From the NCBI GenBank assembly GCA_013215465.1, contig JABSOW010000002.1, forward strand, positions 332,026 through 396,025: DNA of 64,000 nt. Reading direction: 5' to 3'. The position numbers were made by a program, and so were the translations under genes. Origin of the DNA: Colwellia sp. (GTDB taxonomy: Bacteria; Pseudomonadota; Gammaproteobacteria; Enterobacterales; Alteromonadaceae). The notes beneath the pieces are model-generated. The model searched no databases. It saw only the letters and a program-made list of their open reading frames with translations, and was not told where the DNA came from. The number at the start of each line of letters is the position of its first letter. The first letter of the stretch is position 1. Below, in pieces: positions 8,008 through 17,412 of the stretch.

Positions 8008-9096
8008 ATGGCTGGTTTATTACTTAAGATCACCACAGATCAAAAAGCGAAAGTCAGTAAGTATACTGATGAGCTTTTGAGTTTGGCTATTGATAAGCAT
8101 GGCTTTGGCTCGTCTCAATACAAGGGTATATATAATCAGTACTTTAAAATGCCTAATCAAGAAAAGTCAAACTTAGTTAATAGGCGCCATTATGAAGCTG
8201 AAATGATAGGTGATGATCTTCCTAATGGGCTGGAGCGATTATATAAACGAGTAACTGTGATTGATTTGTTGTCAACATGCGCAAGTGAGTGTGTATATTG
8301 TCTACGAGGCTATTATCAAAAATTTGCGCTATCAGAAAAGGACATGCAAGGGATAGCTAAATTTTGCGGCAATGATCCTTATTTAAGAGAAGTACTTATT
8401 ACCGGCGGAGATCCGTTTATGTCTCCGCGAAAATTAAAGTATATGATTACCGAATTAGCGAATCATGCACCTAATATAAAAATTGTTCGAATTGGCACTC
8501 GTTTACCTGTGCAGTCTCCTAATAAATTTGATAAAACATTGAATGACTTTTTTTATTCCTTGCGAAATCGATTTGCTTTTGAAATTTCATGTCAGATAAA
8601 TCACCCTTTTGAACTACAGGAAATTACTAGAAATATTTTATCAGGATTAAGACAATCAGGCTGCTTAATATACAGTCAAAATGTCTTGTTAAAAGATGTC
8701 AATGACAACATAGAAACACTGGTTGAATTGTATGATGAACTTAGATATCTAAGTGTAACTCCTCATTACCTTTTTCATGCAGTTCCAATGAAAGGGACAG
8801 ATAATTTCAGAACAACTGTGTATGAGGGGTTAGAATTAATTAAGCAGCTTACCTCTAAAGGGGAAATTAGCGGCAGAGCAAAGCCACAATACGCGCTAAT
8901 GACAGACATAGGTAAAGTTACCCTTTATCAGGATAGTATTATTGGAAGGGATGGCTCTCATCTGCTAATTAAAACATCCTTTCACTTAGAAGATAGGTTG
9001 AAATGGAACCCTTATTATAGTCTACCAGATTCAGCTATTATCAATGAAGATGGTACGTTAAGTGTTCGTTATCTAGATGGTGTTAGTAATAAATAA
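8008..9096 (+). CDS. KamA-family radical SAM enzyme (amino acid 2,3-aminomutase-like)
   Basis: 362 residues. The [4Fe-4S]/SAM cluster motif CxxxCxxC is 'CASECVYC' (Cys91, Cys95, Cys98). Family blocks follow: 'VLITGGDPF', 'KIVRIGTRLPV', 'QNVLLKDVND' and 'TDNFRT'. A Lys at residue 303 ('DIGKV') aligns with the PLP lysine of lysine 2,3-aminomutase. By hand alignment, the Asp that binds the substrate epsilon-amino group in the YxxxxD block is Val259, and the second such Asp also seems lost, so the substrate is probably not lysine. Such enzymes convert an alpha- to a beta-amino acid. As last gene of the cassette it may supply the amino acid for adenylation (inference). Confidence 0.88.
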   Translation: MAGLLLKITTDQKAKVSKYTDELLSLAIDKHGFGSSQYKGIYNQYFKMPNQEKSNLVNRRHYEAEMIGDDLPNGLERLYKRVTVIDLLSTCASECVYCLRGYYQKFALSEKDMQGIAKFCGNDPYLREVLITGGDPFMSPRKLKYMITELANHAPNIKIVRIGTRLPVQSPNKFDKTLNDFFYSLRNRFAFEISCQINHPFELQEITRNILSGLRQSGCLIYSQNVLLKDVNDNIETLVELYDELRYLSVTPHYLFHAVPMKGTDNFRTTVYEGLELIKQLTSKGEISGRAKPQYALMTDIGKVTLYQDSIIGRDGSHLLIKTSFHLEDRLKWNPYYSLPDSAIINEDGTLSVRYLDGVSNK

Positions 9097-9115
9097 AGCC
9101 AATATTTATATTATC

Positions 9116-10414
9116 TTAAGTTTTTCTAAGTAAGCCTTCTTTGTAGAGTTTTTCAGCTAAAGGAATTAAATTAATAGCGTAGCAGCCAATTTTATTAGCA
9201 ATATCTACTAGGTCATGATTGCCATCACAATAGGTAATAAAATTCATCATAGTTCTAATATCTGTATAATCTTCGTTCATACTGCTTAATGTTGGGTATA
9301 AGCCTCTTTTACCTAGCTGAGGCTCGCATAATACAGTTACTTCATATTTATGGTTGTTTTCTAATAGTAAAATGCATTGTTGTAATATATTAAAGCCACC
9401 TTGAAGACCTGCTGGAGATATAAGCTCTAAATTATCTAGGGAAGTGTGATATTCAGGATATTCACCATACTTTGTTCTCATAACTGAGCATACGGGTAGA
9501 TCAACACCAGGGGCACAATATTGTCTTTCGTCACTGCCTCTTTGTAAGAAGTTATATTTGGTAAAACTTTCAACAGAATTTTCTAACGCATGTAGAGCAA
9601 CTTTGTCGGCAAGACTATGTTCACCTCGTGATGGGAGATAAGAGTAGTCATTATTATCTCCAATACAAGTGATTACAAAGCCAGCAACTATGTTTGCTTG
9701 CATTTTTTTTATATGTCTACTTAGGTAACATATTGAACCAATTGTTTCAGGAAGAAAAACTATTCTATAGGTAAACTTTCTATTAACAAGTGATGAAATC
9801 CACTGTACTAGTGCTGTAGTTACAATCGGCCCTGACAGTTCATTGTTTGCGAGGGAAGGGTGGCAAATATACGTTGATAGTAGTATTTCCTTTTCTGTTT
9901 CACCGGGCAAAATTAATTCACCGTAATTCAAAACTCCTTGAGTTAAAGTACTTTCAATTTTAACTGTATAATTCCCTGGTTTTAAAGATTTTCGTTGCTT
10001 TTCAGTTAAACAAAATCCCCAACGGCGCTGGTAATAAGAGGTGACATAAGGAATAGCATCAGGTTGATTTGGTAATGAATATAAGTGTTGTTGCAATTCT
10101 TCTAATGGTAGAACAAGATCGACTGGCGCTGAATACCCCATTACATGTAGGTTAGAATCTGAAAAGTCGACAACTCGTTTCCCCGTTTCATTTTCAATAT
10201 AAGCTTGTTTTATATTCCACTCATCAGGTACTTGCCAATCAAATACTTGTTCTCCTGAGTTAATGGATTCAATCGTTAATTCAGGTATTAATTTTTGCAA
10301 ATAAGCTAATGTGTCTCTAACCCCTTGCCCTGTTAAACTACGACAAATAGGAAATAAATCTTTTGCCCATTTATACATATTTATACCAATATTATCGGGG
10401 TATTCCAAAAGCAT
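9116..10414 (-). CDS. DUF4910 aminopeptidase-like protein
   Basis: 432 residues of the DUF4910 (formerly DUF2172) aminopeptidase-like family, related to M28-type zinc peptidases. The N-terminus 'KDLFPICRSLTGQGVRDTL' is characteristic, and 'HPSLANNELSGP' with His185 and Glu192 is the putative metal site; 'GSDERQYCAPGVDLPV' and 'YHTSLDN' follow. Such genes recur beside nonulosonic-acid and surface-polysaccharide loci but their substrate is unknown. It converges on the KamA gene 19 bases away. A hydrolase for an aminoacyl or amide group on the sugar is one reading (inference). The AAGGA directly abutting ATG 10414 is better spaced for a TTG two codons later (10408). Confidence 0.85.
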   Translation of the reverse strand: MLLEYPDNIGINMYKWAKDLFPICRSLTGQGVRDTLAYLQKLIPELTIESINSGEQVFDWQVPDEWNIKQAYIENETGKRVVDFSDSNLHVMGYSAPVDLVLPLEELQQHLYSLPNQPDAIPYVTSYYQRRWGFCLTEKQRKSLKPGNYTVKIESTLTQGVLNYGELILPGETEKEILLSTYICHPSLANNELSGPIVTTALVQWISSLVNRKFTYRIVFLPETIGSICYLSRHIKKMQANIVAGFVITCIGDNNDYSYLPSRGEHSLADKVALHALENSVESFTKYNFLQRGSDERQYCAPGVDLPVCSVMRTKYGEYPEYHTSLDNLELISPAGLQGGFNILQQCILLLENNHKYEVTVLCEPQLGKRGLYPTLSSMNEDYTDIRTMMNFITYCDGNHDLVDIANKIGCYAINLIPLAEKLYKEGLLRKT

Positions 10415-10612
10415 TCCTTAAACTTATTTAGTTTATAATTCAAATACTTTAACTTAGTAACTTCTATTTGTTAATGTATTTCTAGAGTTTTTCTATGGCT
10501 TTTACAGGGAAAATAGACACTACTGATATTTTTAAACGCCTTTAACGGGTGAAAATATAATTGTACTCTGCCTATTATTAAGAATTTAAATTTTAAGTTA
10601 TTATTCAATATT

Positions 10613-11677
10613 TTACACTTCGATAAAGTCTAAAATTTTATTTTGTGTTAGCGGTGTACCACGACACATATCACATTTAATTTTTTTCCCTAAAATAAGG
10701 CTTAAATACTTGGGAGCTAAACCAAAGCCAGGGCGAATACTGCGAACATTCTCTTGCGTTAATACTTCACCTTTTTTAACATCTTTGACTAAATAAAGAG
10801 AACGACGAAAAGTGACATTATCTTGTTCAGATTCTGTTCGCTCATAATTAACCTTTCCTTTTGCTGACCATGCGGTTTTTGAATCGCGACATAATTGGGT
10901 TAACTCTTCAGGCTCTAATGAAAAACTATCGTCAGGACCTCCGCCACCTCTATTTAAGGTAACGTGTTTCTCAATGACACATGCACCTAAAGCTACAGCA
11001 GTAATTGCTGTTGTGTTATCTATGGTATGATCGGACAAACCTGTTAGTACACCAAAGCTTTTGGCCATGTCGGGAAGGGTCGCCAGGTTGTATTCACCAG
11101 CTGGTGCAGGATAACTGCTGACACAATGTAAAACCACTAACTGCTTGCAGCCTGCTTTTTTGGCAGTATCAATAGCTTCTTGTATTTCTAGTTTATTTGC
11201 CATACCCGTTGAGATAATCATTGGTTTACCCGTTTTGGCAACATATTCAATCAGTGATAAGTCAACGACTTCAAATGAGGCGATTTTATAGGCGGGTGTA
11301 CCTAGCTCTTCCAGCATATCTACTGCAGTATTATCAAAAGGTGAACTAAATATTGTGATTTCTAATTCTTTAGCTTTATCAAATAGCGGTTTATGCCATT
11401 CCCAAGGGAGATGAGCCTTTTGATAAAGTTGATATAAAGTCTGCCCATCCCACAGTCCGCCATGGATTTTAAAGTCTTCTGAGTCACAATCAATGGTGAG
11501 AGTATCTGCCGTATAAGATTGTAATTTTATCGCATCAGCGCCCGCTTTTTTGGCTTCTTCCATAATTTTGAAAGCGCGATTAATATCGCCATTATGGTTT
11601 GCTGAAAGCTCAGCTATTATATACGGAGGATAGTTTGGACCAATCTTGCGACCGTCGATAGTTATGCAGTTAGTCAT
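10613..11677 (-). CDS. pseI: Pseudaminic acid synthase PseI
   Basis: 354 residues, NeuB superfamily. It condenses the 6-deoxy-altrose diamino sugar with phosphoenolpyruvate to give the nonulosonic acid. PseI-type features: 'PYIIAELSANHNGD', 'DAIKLQSYTADTLTID', 'FSSPFDNTAVDML', 'PAYKIASFEVVD', 'GLSDHT', and a C-terminal SAF/antifreeze-like domain from about residue 285. 'GLWDGQTLYQLY' and 'SFEVVD' favour PseI over NeuB or LegI. ATG 11677 has GGGA eight bases upstream and overlaps the formyltransferase stop by 8 bases; an upstream TTG at 11692 is less likely. It is last in the pse operon; 198 AT-rich bases follow before the DUF4910 gene. Confidence 0.95.
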   Translation of the reverse strand: MTNCITIDGRKIGPNYPPYIIAELSANHNGDINRAFKIMEEAKKAGADAIKLQSYTADTLTIDCDSEDFKIHGGLWDGQTLYQLYQKAHLPWEWHKPLFDKAKELEITIFSSPFDNTAVDMLEELGTPAYKIASFEVVDLSLIEYVAKTGKPMIISTGMANKLEIQEAIDTAKKAGCKQLVVLHCVSSYPAPAGEYNLATLPDMAKSFGVLTGLSDHTIDNTTAITAVALGACVIEKHVTLNRGGGGPDDSFSLEPEELTQLCRDSKTAWSAKGKVNYERTESEQDNVTFRRSLYLVKDVKKGEVLTQENVRSIRPGFGLAPKYLSLILGKKIKCDMCRGTPLTQNKILDFIEV

Positions 11678-12341
11678 TTTTTCTATTCCCAATTTTACCT
11701 AAGTTTTCAATTTTTACGGCATAATGATATCCATTCCGCTCGAAAAAAGCAGGGAAACGCTCATTATCACATACTCTTAATAAGTTAAACTGACTATCTA
11801 ATGTCTTGTTGATATCTATGCGACTATCCTTGGGGTTGCGTTTTGGGTAATAGCTTGGCGATATATTTAATGGTTGTACTGCTGGGGTTATATCGACATA
11901 TTGATTTATTGCGAATTCTATTAATTTTATTTCAGCAGTAAATAGCAAGGTATTAATTTCCTCTAAGAGCTCAGAGCCAGCTAGCGGTATCTGCTCTTTT
12001 ACCCATATTTTGCCACTATCTATGGAATCTGCTGCTTCAAGTAGGGTCAAAGTAATATACTGTGCTCCATTCAATATTTCCCAAATATGGGGGCTCCAAC
12101 CTCTACCATGAGGTAAGTCACTTGCGTGTAAGACTAAAGTATGGTTAAAGCGATCGCGAATGTTTTTTTTGACAAATTCACTACATGATATTAAAAATAG
12201 AAAGTCACCTTGCTCTCTTAAGTTCGATGCACACTCTACAAGTTGTAATTCATAGTTAGTTCGGTTTATTTCGATCCAATCATTTAATACAATATTAACT
12301 GGGTGCTCTGGATCACTACAAATAATTGATATTTTTAACAA
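11670..12341 (-). CDS. Formyltransferase-family protein in the pse operon
   Basis: 223 residues. The central motif 'LHASDLPHGRGWSPHIW' (residues 71-87) and 'DSIDSGKIW' (105-113) belong to the formyl_trans_N fold of methionyl-tRNA and sugar N-formyltransferases. His72 and Asp108 match two members of the usual Asn-His-Asp triad, but the Asn position is Val70. It occupies the slot where pseH, the amino-sugar N-acetyltransferase, normally lies between pseG and pseI, so it likely acylates the 4-amino group made by PseC, giving an N-formyl Pse (inference; I recall such an enzyme called PseJ in Anoxybacillus). Start is TTG 12341, with GAGGG inside the last codons of pseG. Confidence 0.82.
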   Translation of the reverse strand: MLKISIICSDPEHPVNIVLNDWIEINRTNYELQLVECASNLREQGDFLFLISCSEFVKKNIRDRFNHTLVLHASDLPHGRGWSPHIWEILNGAQYITLTLLEAADSIDSGKIWVKEQIPLAGSELLEEINTLLFTAEIKLIEFAINQYVDITPAVQPLNISPSYYPKRNPKDSRIDINKTLDSQFNLLRVCDNERFPAFFERNGYHYAVKIENLGKIGNRKND

Positions 12342-12342
12342 G

Positions 12343-13455
12343 CTATTCCCTCATTAAGGTATTTAATATTCGTCTGCAGCCCAAGCCGTCACAAACACTA
12401 TGGCTATTATTTATCATGGTTCTATATACATCAGGTTGGCTCATTATATTTGATAGGTTATTTTCTATGTCTTGAAGGCTTAAAGTTTCCGCTCTACCCA
12501 TGTTAAAGCACAATTCGCCTTTGGCTAAATTTTCAGCAATAGATAGTTGATTGTCGGCAATAACCACCATTAAAGTCGGAAGGTGCATTGCACATCGTTC
12601 CCATGATGTAGAGCCAGCTGCGCCAATGCATAAATCGCTATTAGCCATTAATTCTGACATGTTATTGGCATCTACCGATAATCTTAAGCGCTCAGGAGCC
12701 TTTTCACAGATGAGTTTTAACTCTGTTAGGTTCGGGTTAGTACTACCAACAACAGCAGTGATATTCAGTCGGTGAAACATTTTAGTTTGACTTAATAAAC
12801 TTAACATCAAAGCGGTAACGTTAAACTTATCTACACCACCTAATGTTATCAGTACATTCCAATTTGCATCTAGGCTTGGAAAAGTTCGCTCATCAGCATG
12901 TTTGTGCCTTTGAAATTCTTTGCGTAGCAAGGCATAATCTGTCCCGATATAAAGTTTACAGCTTGCATTGATTAGCCCATAGTAACTTTTGTTGCTTTTA
13001 TTAAATGTTTGATCTAATAACCATTTGCAATGATGTGGACGGTCATTTAGGTCATCAATGCAGAGTATAGGTGCAAATTTATTAATTTTTATTTCCCAAG
13101 GAGCGGCTAAAGCATAGTGGTCAACTATTATAAAACTAGGTGAACAGCGTCTTTCTCGTAACTCGCGCAGAATGATGTCAGCTGTTTGCTCTGCATCTGT
13201 TCTTTCAGATGTGGATAACCATGATGAGTGAGTATAATCACCGAGGGAATTACACTCATTATTATTCGGTAACAACCTAATCTCAGTATTTAATAAACGT
13301 ATGTTTTTTTGAAGTCCTTTAGGTAGCTCCCTTGTTATTAAAACAGCGGTTAAATCATAATCAAGCGCCCATTCTGCCAATGCCATGCAACGCATTATAT
13401 GACCAATACCTATGTTTAAGCCGGCGTCTGCTCTAATAACGAACCAAGGTTTCAT
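12343..13455 (-). CDS. pseG: UDP-2,4-diacetamido-2,4,6-trideoxy-beta-L-altropyranose hydrolase PseG
   Basis: 370 residues, GT-B-like fold. It removes UDP from the nucleotide-linked diamino sugar before PseI acts. The N-terminal 'FVIRADAGLNIGIGHIMRCM' is the PseG signature containing the catalytic His of 'GxGHxxR'. The C-terminal half has 'LITLGGVD' and 'CIGAAGSTSWERCAMHLPT', a nucleotide-binding region as in MurG-type enzymes. It starts 4 bases after pseF. Some PseG proteins are fused to PseH; here the protein ends at the PseG domain, consistent with a separate acylating gene next door. Confidence 0.93.
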   Translation of the reverse strand: MKPWFVIRADAGLNIGIGHIMRCMALAEWALDYDLTAVLITRELPKGLQKNIRLLNTEIRLLPNNNECNSLGDYTHSSWLSTSERTDAEQTADIILRELRERRCSPSFIIVDHYALAAPWEIKINKFAPILCIDDLNDRPHHCKWLLDQTFNKSNKSYYGLINASCKLYIGTDYALLRKEFQRHKHADERTFPSLDANWNVLITLGGVDKFNVTALMLSLLSQTKMFHRLNITAVVGSTNPNLTELKLICEKAPERLRLSVDANNMSELMANSDLCIGAAGSTSWERCAMHLPTLMVVIADNQLSIAENLAKGELCFNMGRAETLSLQDIENNLSNIMSQPDVYRTMINNSHSVCDGLGCRRILNTLMRE

Positions 13456-13459
13456 TATT

Positions 13460-14146
13460 TTATGACTCTACAGCTAAGAGTTTATACATGAGTTCAGCTC
13501 TTTCCCAATCATCGAGAGTATCGATATCTTGGACTCGGGTATTCGATAGGATTATTGGTTTTGAATTCTTGCCAAAAAAAGGAATACCTTTTAAAAAAGC
13601 GATACATTCTCCCCAATAAAATTGCCCAGCATCATGGTAAGCCTTCTCTAAATCTTGGGAGCGGCGATTAAAATTCTCAGGCTGAAACATTTCAACGTGA
13701 CCGTTAGTTGAAAGTTTAAATGCTCGTTGAATAGGATATGAAAACTCGGTAGCACTAAAAATGTAGTCTACATTTGATGCGTTAAACAGTGCTAAACCCT
13801 CTGACAGTTTCGCGCTAGAAATTAACGGTGCGGTGGCGTAAATGCAGCACACTTTTGCGCTTTGAGGTAAATTTAGTTCGGTAATTGCGTGTGCAATAAC
13901 ATCAAGCGTCGAGGCATAATCGTCTGAGATTTTATCGGGTCTGGTAAAGGGAACTTCAGCACCATATTGTTTAGCAATAGCGGCTATTTCACTGTCATCG
14001 GTAGATACAATAATTCGTTCAAAACAACCGGCGTTTATAGCTGCTTCAATGGAGTAGGCGATTATTGGCTTGCCGCAAAATTTTTTTATATTTTTACGAG
14101 GAATGCGTTTACTACCACCACGGGCAGGAATAATGGCGATATTCAT
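13460..14146 (-). CDS. pseF: Pseudaminic acid cytidylyltransferase PseF
   Basis: 228 residues. It activates the nonulosonic acid with CTP to CMP-Pse, the donor used by Maf. The N-terminal 'IIPARGGSKRIPRKNIK' is the CMP-sugar synthetase P-loop-like motif, followed by 'GKPIIAYSIEAA' and 'STDDSEIAAIAKQYGAEVP'. Gene order between pseC and pseG identifies it as PseF and not NeuA. It overlaps pseC by four bases (ATGA at 14143-14146), so translation is probably coupled. Confidence 0.95.
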   Translation of the reverse strand: MNIAIIPARGGSKRIPRKNIKKFCGKPIIAYSIEAAINAGCFERIIVSTDDSEIAAIAKQYGAEVPFTRPDKISDDYASTLDVIAHAITELNLPQSAKVCCIYATAPLISSAKLSEGLALFNASNVDYIFSATEFSYPIQRAFKLSTNGHVEMFQPENFNRRSQDLEKAYHDAGQFYWGECIAFLKGIPFFGKNSKPIILSNTRVQDIDTLDDWERAELMYKLLAVES

Positions 14147-15302
14147 AGTAAAACATCCTTAAGCACTTGAATCACAGTGTCTTGTTGCTCATTGGTCATT
14201 TGATGAAACAGCGGAATACTAATCGCCTGTTTGTAGTACTCTTCAGCTACTGGGAATTGTCCCGCTTTAAACCCTAAGGCTTGATAATAAGGCTGAAGAT
14301 GTATCGGTATATAATGTAAGTTCACACCGATTTTTTTAGCGCGTAGGGCGTCAAAAATTTGTTTGTGAGTACGTTTTATCTCAGCTAACTTAAGCCTAAT
14401 GACATAAAGGTGGCGTGCGGAATAACAGTCTTTTATTTGTTTTGGCAAAATAACGGCTAAATCACGCAGTTTATTATCATAACGTTGGGCAAGTCGGTTA
14501 CGGTCATCAACAAATTCAGCGAGTCTTGTTAATTGGCTAACTCCTAACGCTGCTTGCATTTCGGTCATACGGTAGTTAAAGCCCAACTCTATTTGTTGAT
14601 AGTACCAGGCACCATGGTTTGACTCTGTCATCAACTTATCATCGCGAGTAATGCCGTGACTTCTAAGTAACGCCATTTTTGTAGCTAATTTGGTACTGTT
14701 TGTGGTAGCAATGCCACCTTCGGCCGTTGTAATGATTTTTACGGGATGAAAGCTAAATACCGTGATATCGCTAAATTCACAATTACCTATCGGCTTACTG
14801 CGGTATTTACCACCAATGGCGTGTGATGCATCTTCAATAATTGAAAAACCATATGCTTTACTTAGCATATGGATTTTATCCATATCGCAAGCTTGACCAC
14901 ATAAGTGAACCGGAATAACTATTTTAGGTAAAGGCAAACCATGCTGCTGAGCAAAAGCTAACTTTTTTTCTAACTCACTTGCGCTCAAATTATAAGTAGC
15001 GGGGTCAATATCAACAAAGTCTACCTCAGCGCCACAATATAAAGCGCAGTTAGCGGTTGCCACAAATGAAATCGGTGTTGTCCATACTAGATCGCCTTTT
15101 GATAACCCTAGCGCTAAACAAGCTAAATGCAATGCTGATGTTGCAGAGTTTACTGCAACGGCATGGTCAGCTTGAGTAGCTACTTTTATTTTGTTTTCAA
15201 ATAACGGAACTTGCGGACCTTGAGTTAAAAAATCAGATTTTAAAACATCAATTACCGAGTCAACATCTTGTTGTGAAATAGCCTGTTTACCATAGGGTAT
15301 CA

Positions 15303-15303
<1 letters not shown>
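14143..15303 (-). CDS. pseC: UDP-4-amino-4,6-dideoxy-N-acetyl-beta-L-altrosamine transaminase PseC
   Basis: 386 residues, DegT/DnrJ/EryC1 PLP aminotransferase. It adds the 4-amino group (which becomes N7 of pseudaminic acid) using glutamate. Motifs: 'VNSATSALHLACLALGL', 'IIEDASHAIGG', and the PLP-lysine segment 'VFSFHPVKIITTAEGG'. It follows pseB with a one-base TAATG overlap (15303) and overlaps pseF by four bases. The free amine it creates is the position that the downstream formyltransferase, or possibly the AAC(3)-like enzyme, would acylate. Confidence 0.96.
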
Positions 15304-16325
<1,022 letters not shown>

Positions 16326-16327
16326 TT

Positions 16328-16350
16328 AAACATTGATTAAATCAATGTTT
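16328..16350. repeat. Perfect inverted repeat in the pseB leader
   Basis: AAACATTGATT (16328-16338) and AATCAATGTTT (16340-16350) form a perfect 11-bp dyad with one central base, starting 27 bases upstream of the pseB start codon. It has no T-tract suited to termination toward pseB. An operator for a dimeric regulator or an mRNA hairpin are both possible. Confidence 0.6.
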
Positions 16351-16356
16351 ATATTA

Positions 16357-16372
16357 AGCACATAATATACCA
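16357..16372 (-). promoter_or_regulatory. Possible sigma-54 promoter before the pse operon
   Basis: On the minus strand the sequence reads TGGTATATTATGTGCT, with GG at 16371-16370 and GC at 16359-16358 separated by ten bases. The -12 half is GTGC rather than TTGC, so the match is imperfect. It would place the transcript start near 16346, inside the inverted repeat. Confidence 0.35.
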
Positions 16373-16532
16373 ATTTAACTTTTAATTGGATATAGGGTTT
16401 TATAACAAGATTATAAATGGAATAAAGATATTTAATTTTACACTCATATTTGTTTTATTTTGAGTCGGAAAGGTGGTCTTATTTTTGAATAAGATTAATG
16501 CTACTTTTGATTAGAAATGTTTGCTACTTGTT

Positions 16533-16844
16533 TTAAAGTAAAGCGGCAATTTTATTATAAAGGTTAGTCGCTTGATGATGAGTTAGGTTTCCTACAGCTT
16601 CTGCTTTACCTATGGTTGAGCTAATCCTAATCACTTCGTTAGCAATATTTTCAATGCTTCTAGATGACTCAATTTGTTTTTCTTTTTGCTGCTTTTTAAG
16701 ACCGAAATTTGATATTTCTACAATATCTTTAGCATACACACCTAAATCAGGCTTTAATGGCTTTTCTTTGTTTATTTCTTCCGAGCTAGGTATGAAAGCA
16801 CGCTGTATCGTATTACTTGCCGTCAACGGATTTGCAATTAACAT
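16533..16844 (-). CDS. Small conserved-looking protein of unknown function in the flagellar block
   Basis: 103 residues from ATG 16844, which has GGAG six bases upstream; an upstream ATG at 16877 lacks a good site. I do not recognise a domain. The second half is helical and Lys/Glu/Gln-rich ('FGLKKQQKEKQIESS') and the end 'TNLYNKIAALL' is amphipathic. It lies downstream of fliS and the FliT-like gene on the same strand but 200 bases away. An anti-sigma FlgM or an export-chaperone role are conceivable from place and size alone; the FlgM C-terminal pattern is not evident. Confidence 0.6.
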   Translation of the reverse strand: MLIANPLTASNTIQRAFIPSSEEINKEKPLKPDLGVYAKDIVEISNFGLKKQQKEKQIESSRSIENIANEVIRISSTIGKAEAVGNLTHHQATNLYNKIAALL

Positions 16845-17044
16845 AATATACTCCAGCACTTTTCGAAAGTTAGCCATTGTAACTTTCTTCAGTTGTCAGC
16901 TAAGTATAGTTTGAATTGAATGAAATTTAAACGTTTTGAGCTTTGGACATAGTTCTGGATTTATTTTTAGAAATAGTTAATCAAAATATAATAAAGTAAA
17001 AAATTTGACACCGTTTTATATAGATTATTTTGAAGTCCTGCTAG

Positions 17045-17410
17045 CTAATATTGTTGATAAGATTTAGCTACTTTTTTTCTTTTTTTGAGTCTAATAACTT
17101 GATCCGATAATATTTGTTTGCACGCTTGAAGTTCACTTGATAATTTACTATCAAGTAAAACCATTTCATTTAATAAGGTAAGTTCTTGTTCTATTTCGTC
17201 AGTTGTTTTTTGCTTAAATAAAAAACGAATCAACTTATCTCTTTTGGACATTAACTCAGTTAAAGCATCCTCTGTTATTGATTGGTTGCTATTTGATTCA
17301 TTAATAATGATTGTATTTTCTTGAATTTTATTTTGTACATCTAGTATCAGCGACAGCAACTGCCGCGATAGTTCATTTATTTGCTCAAGTGATTGCTTGG
17401 GATCATTAGC
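17045..17410 (-). CDS. FliT/FlaI-like flagellar export chaperone
   Basis: 121 residues starting at GTG 17410, immediately after the fliS stop (TAGTG). A TTG at 17458 would extend into fliS and has no ribosome site. The protein is all-helical with heptad-like Leu/Ile spacing ('EQINELSRQLLSLILDVQNK') and a basic C-terminus ('VIRLKKRKKVAKSYQQY'). Sequence identity to FliT is weak by eye, but the Vibrio gene next to fliS (flaI) has this size and position and is considered FliT-like, a chaperone for FliD. Function is inferred from adjacency. Confidence 0.7.
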   Translation of the reverse strand, partial: ANDPKQSLEQINELSRQLLSLILDVQNKIQENTIIINESNSNQSITEDALTELMSKRDKLIRFLFKQKTTDEIEQELTLLNEMVLLDSKLSSELQACKQILSDQVIRLKKRKKVAKSYQQY

Positions 17411-17412
17411 CA

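Noticed and set aside
8008..9096. EpmB (EF-P lysine aminomutase)
   Set aside because: No epmA or efp neighbour, and the C-terminal region does not show the EpmB pattern as far as I can judge; context points to the carrier-protein cassette.
16533..16844. FlgM anti-sigma factor
   Set aside because: Size and helical C-terminus allow it, but the FlgM C-terminal sigma-28-binding pattern is not evident, so it is left as unknown.
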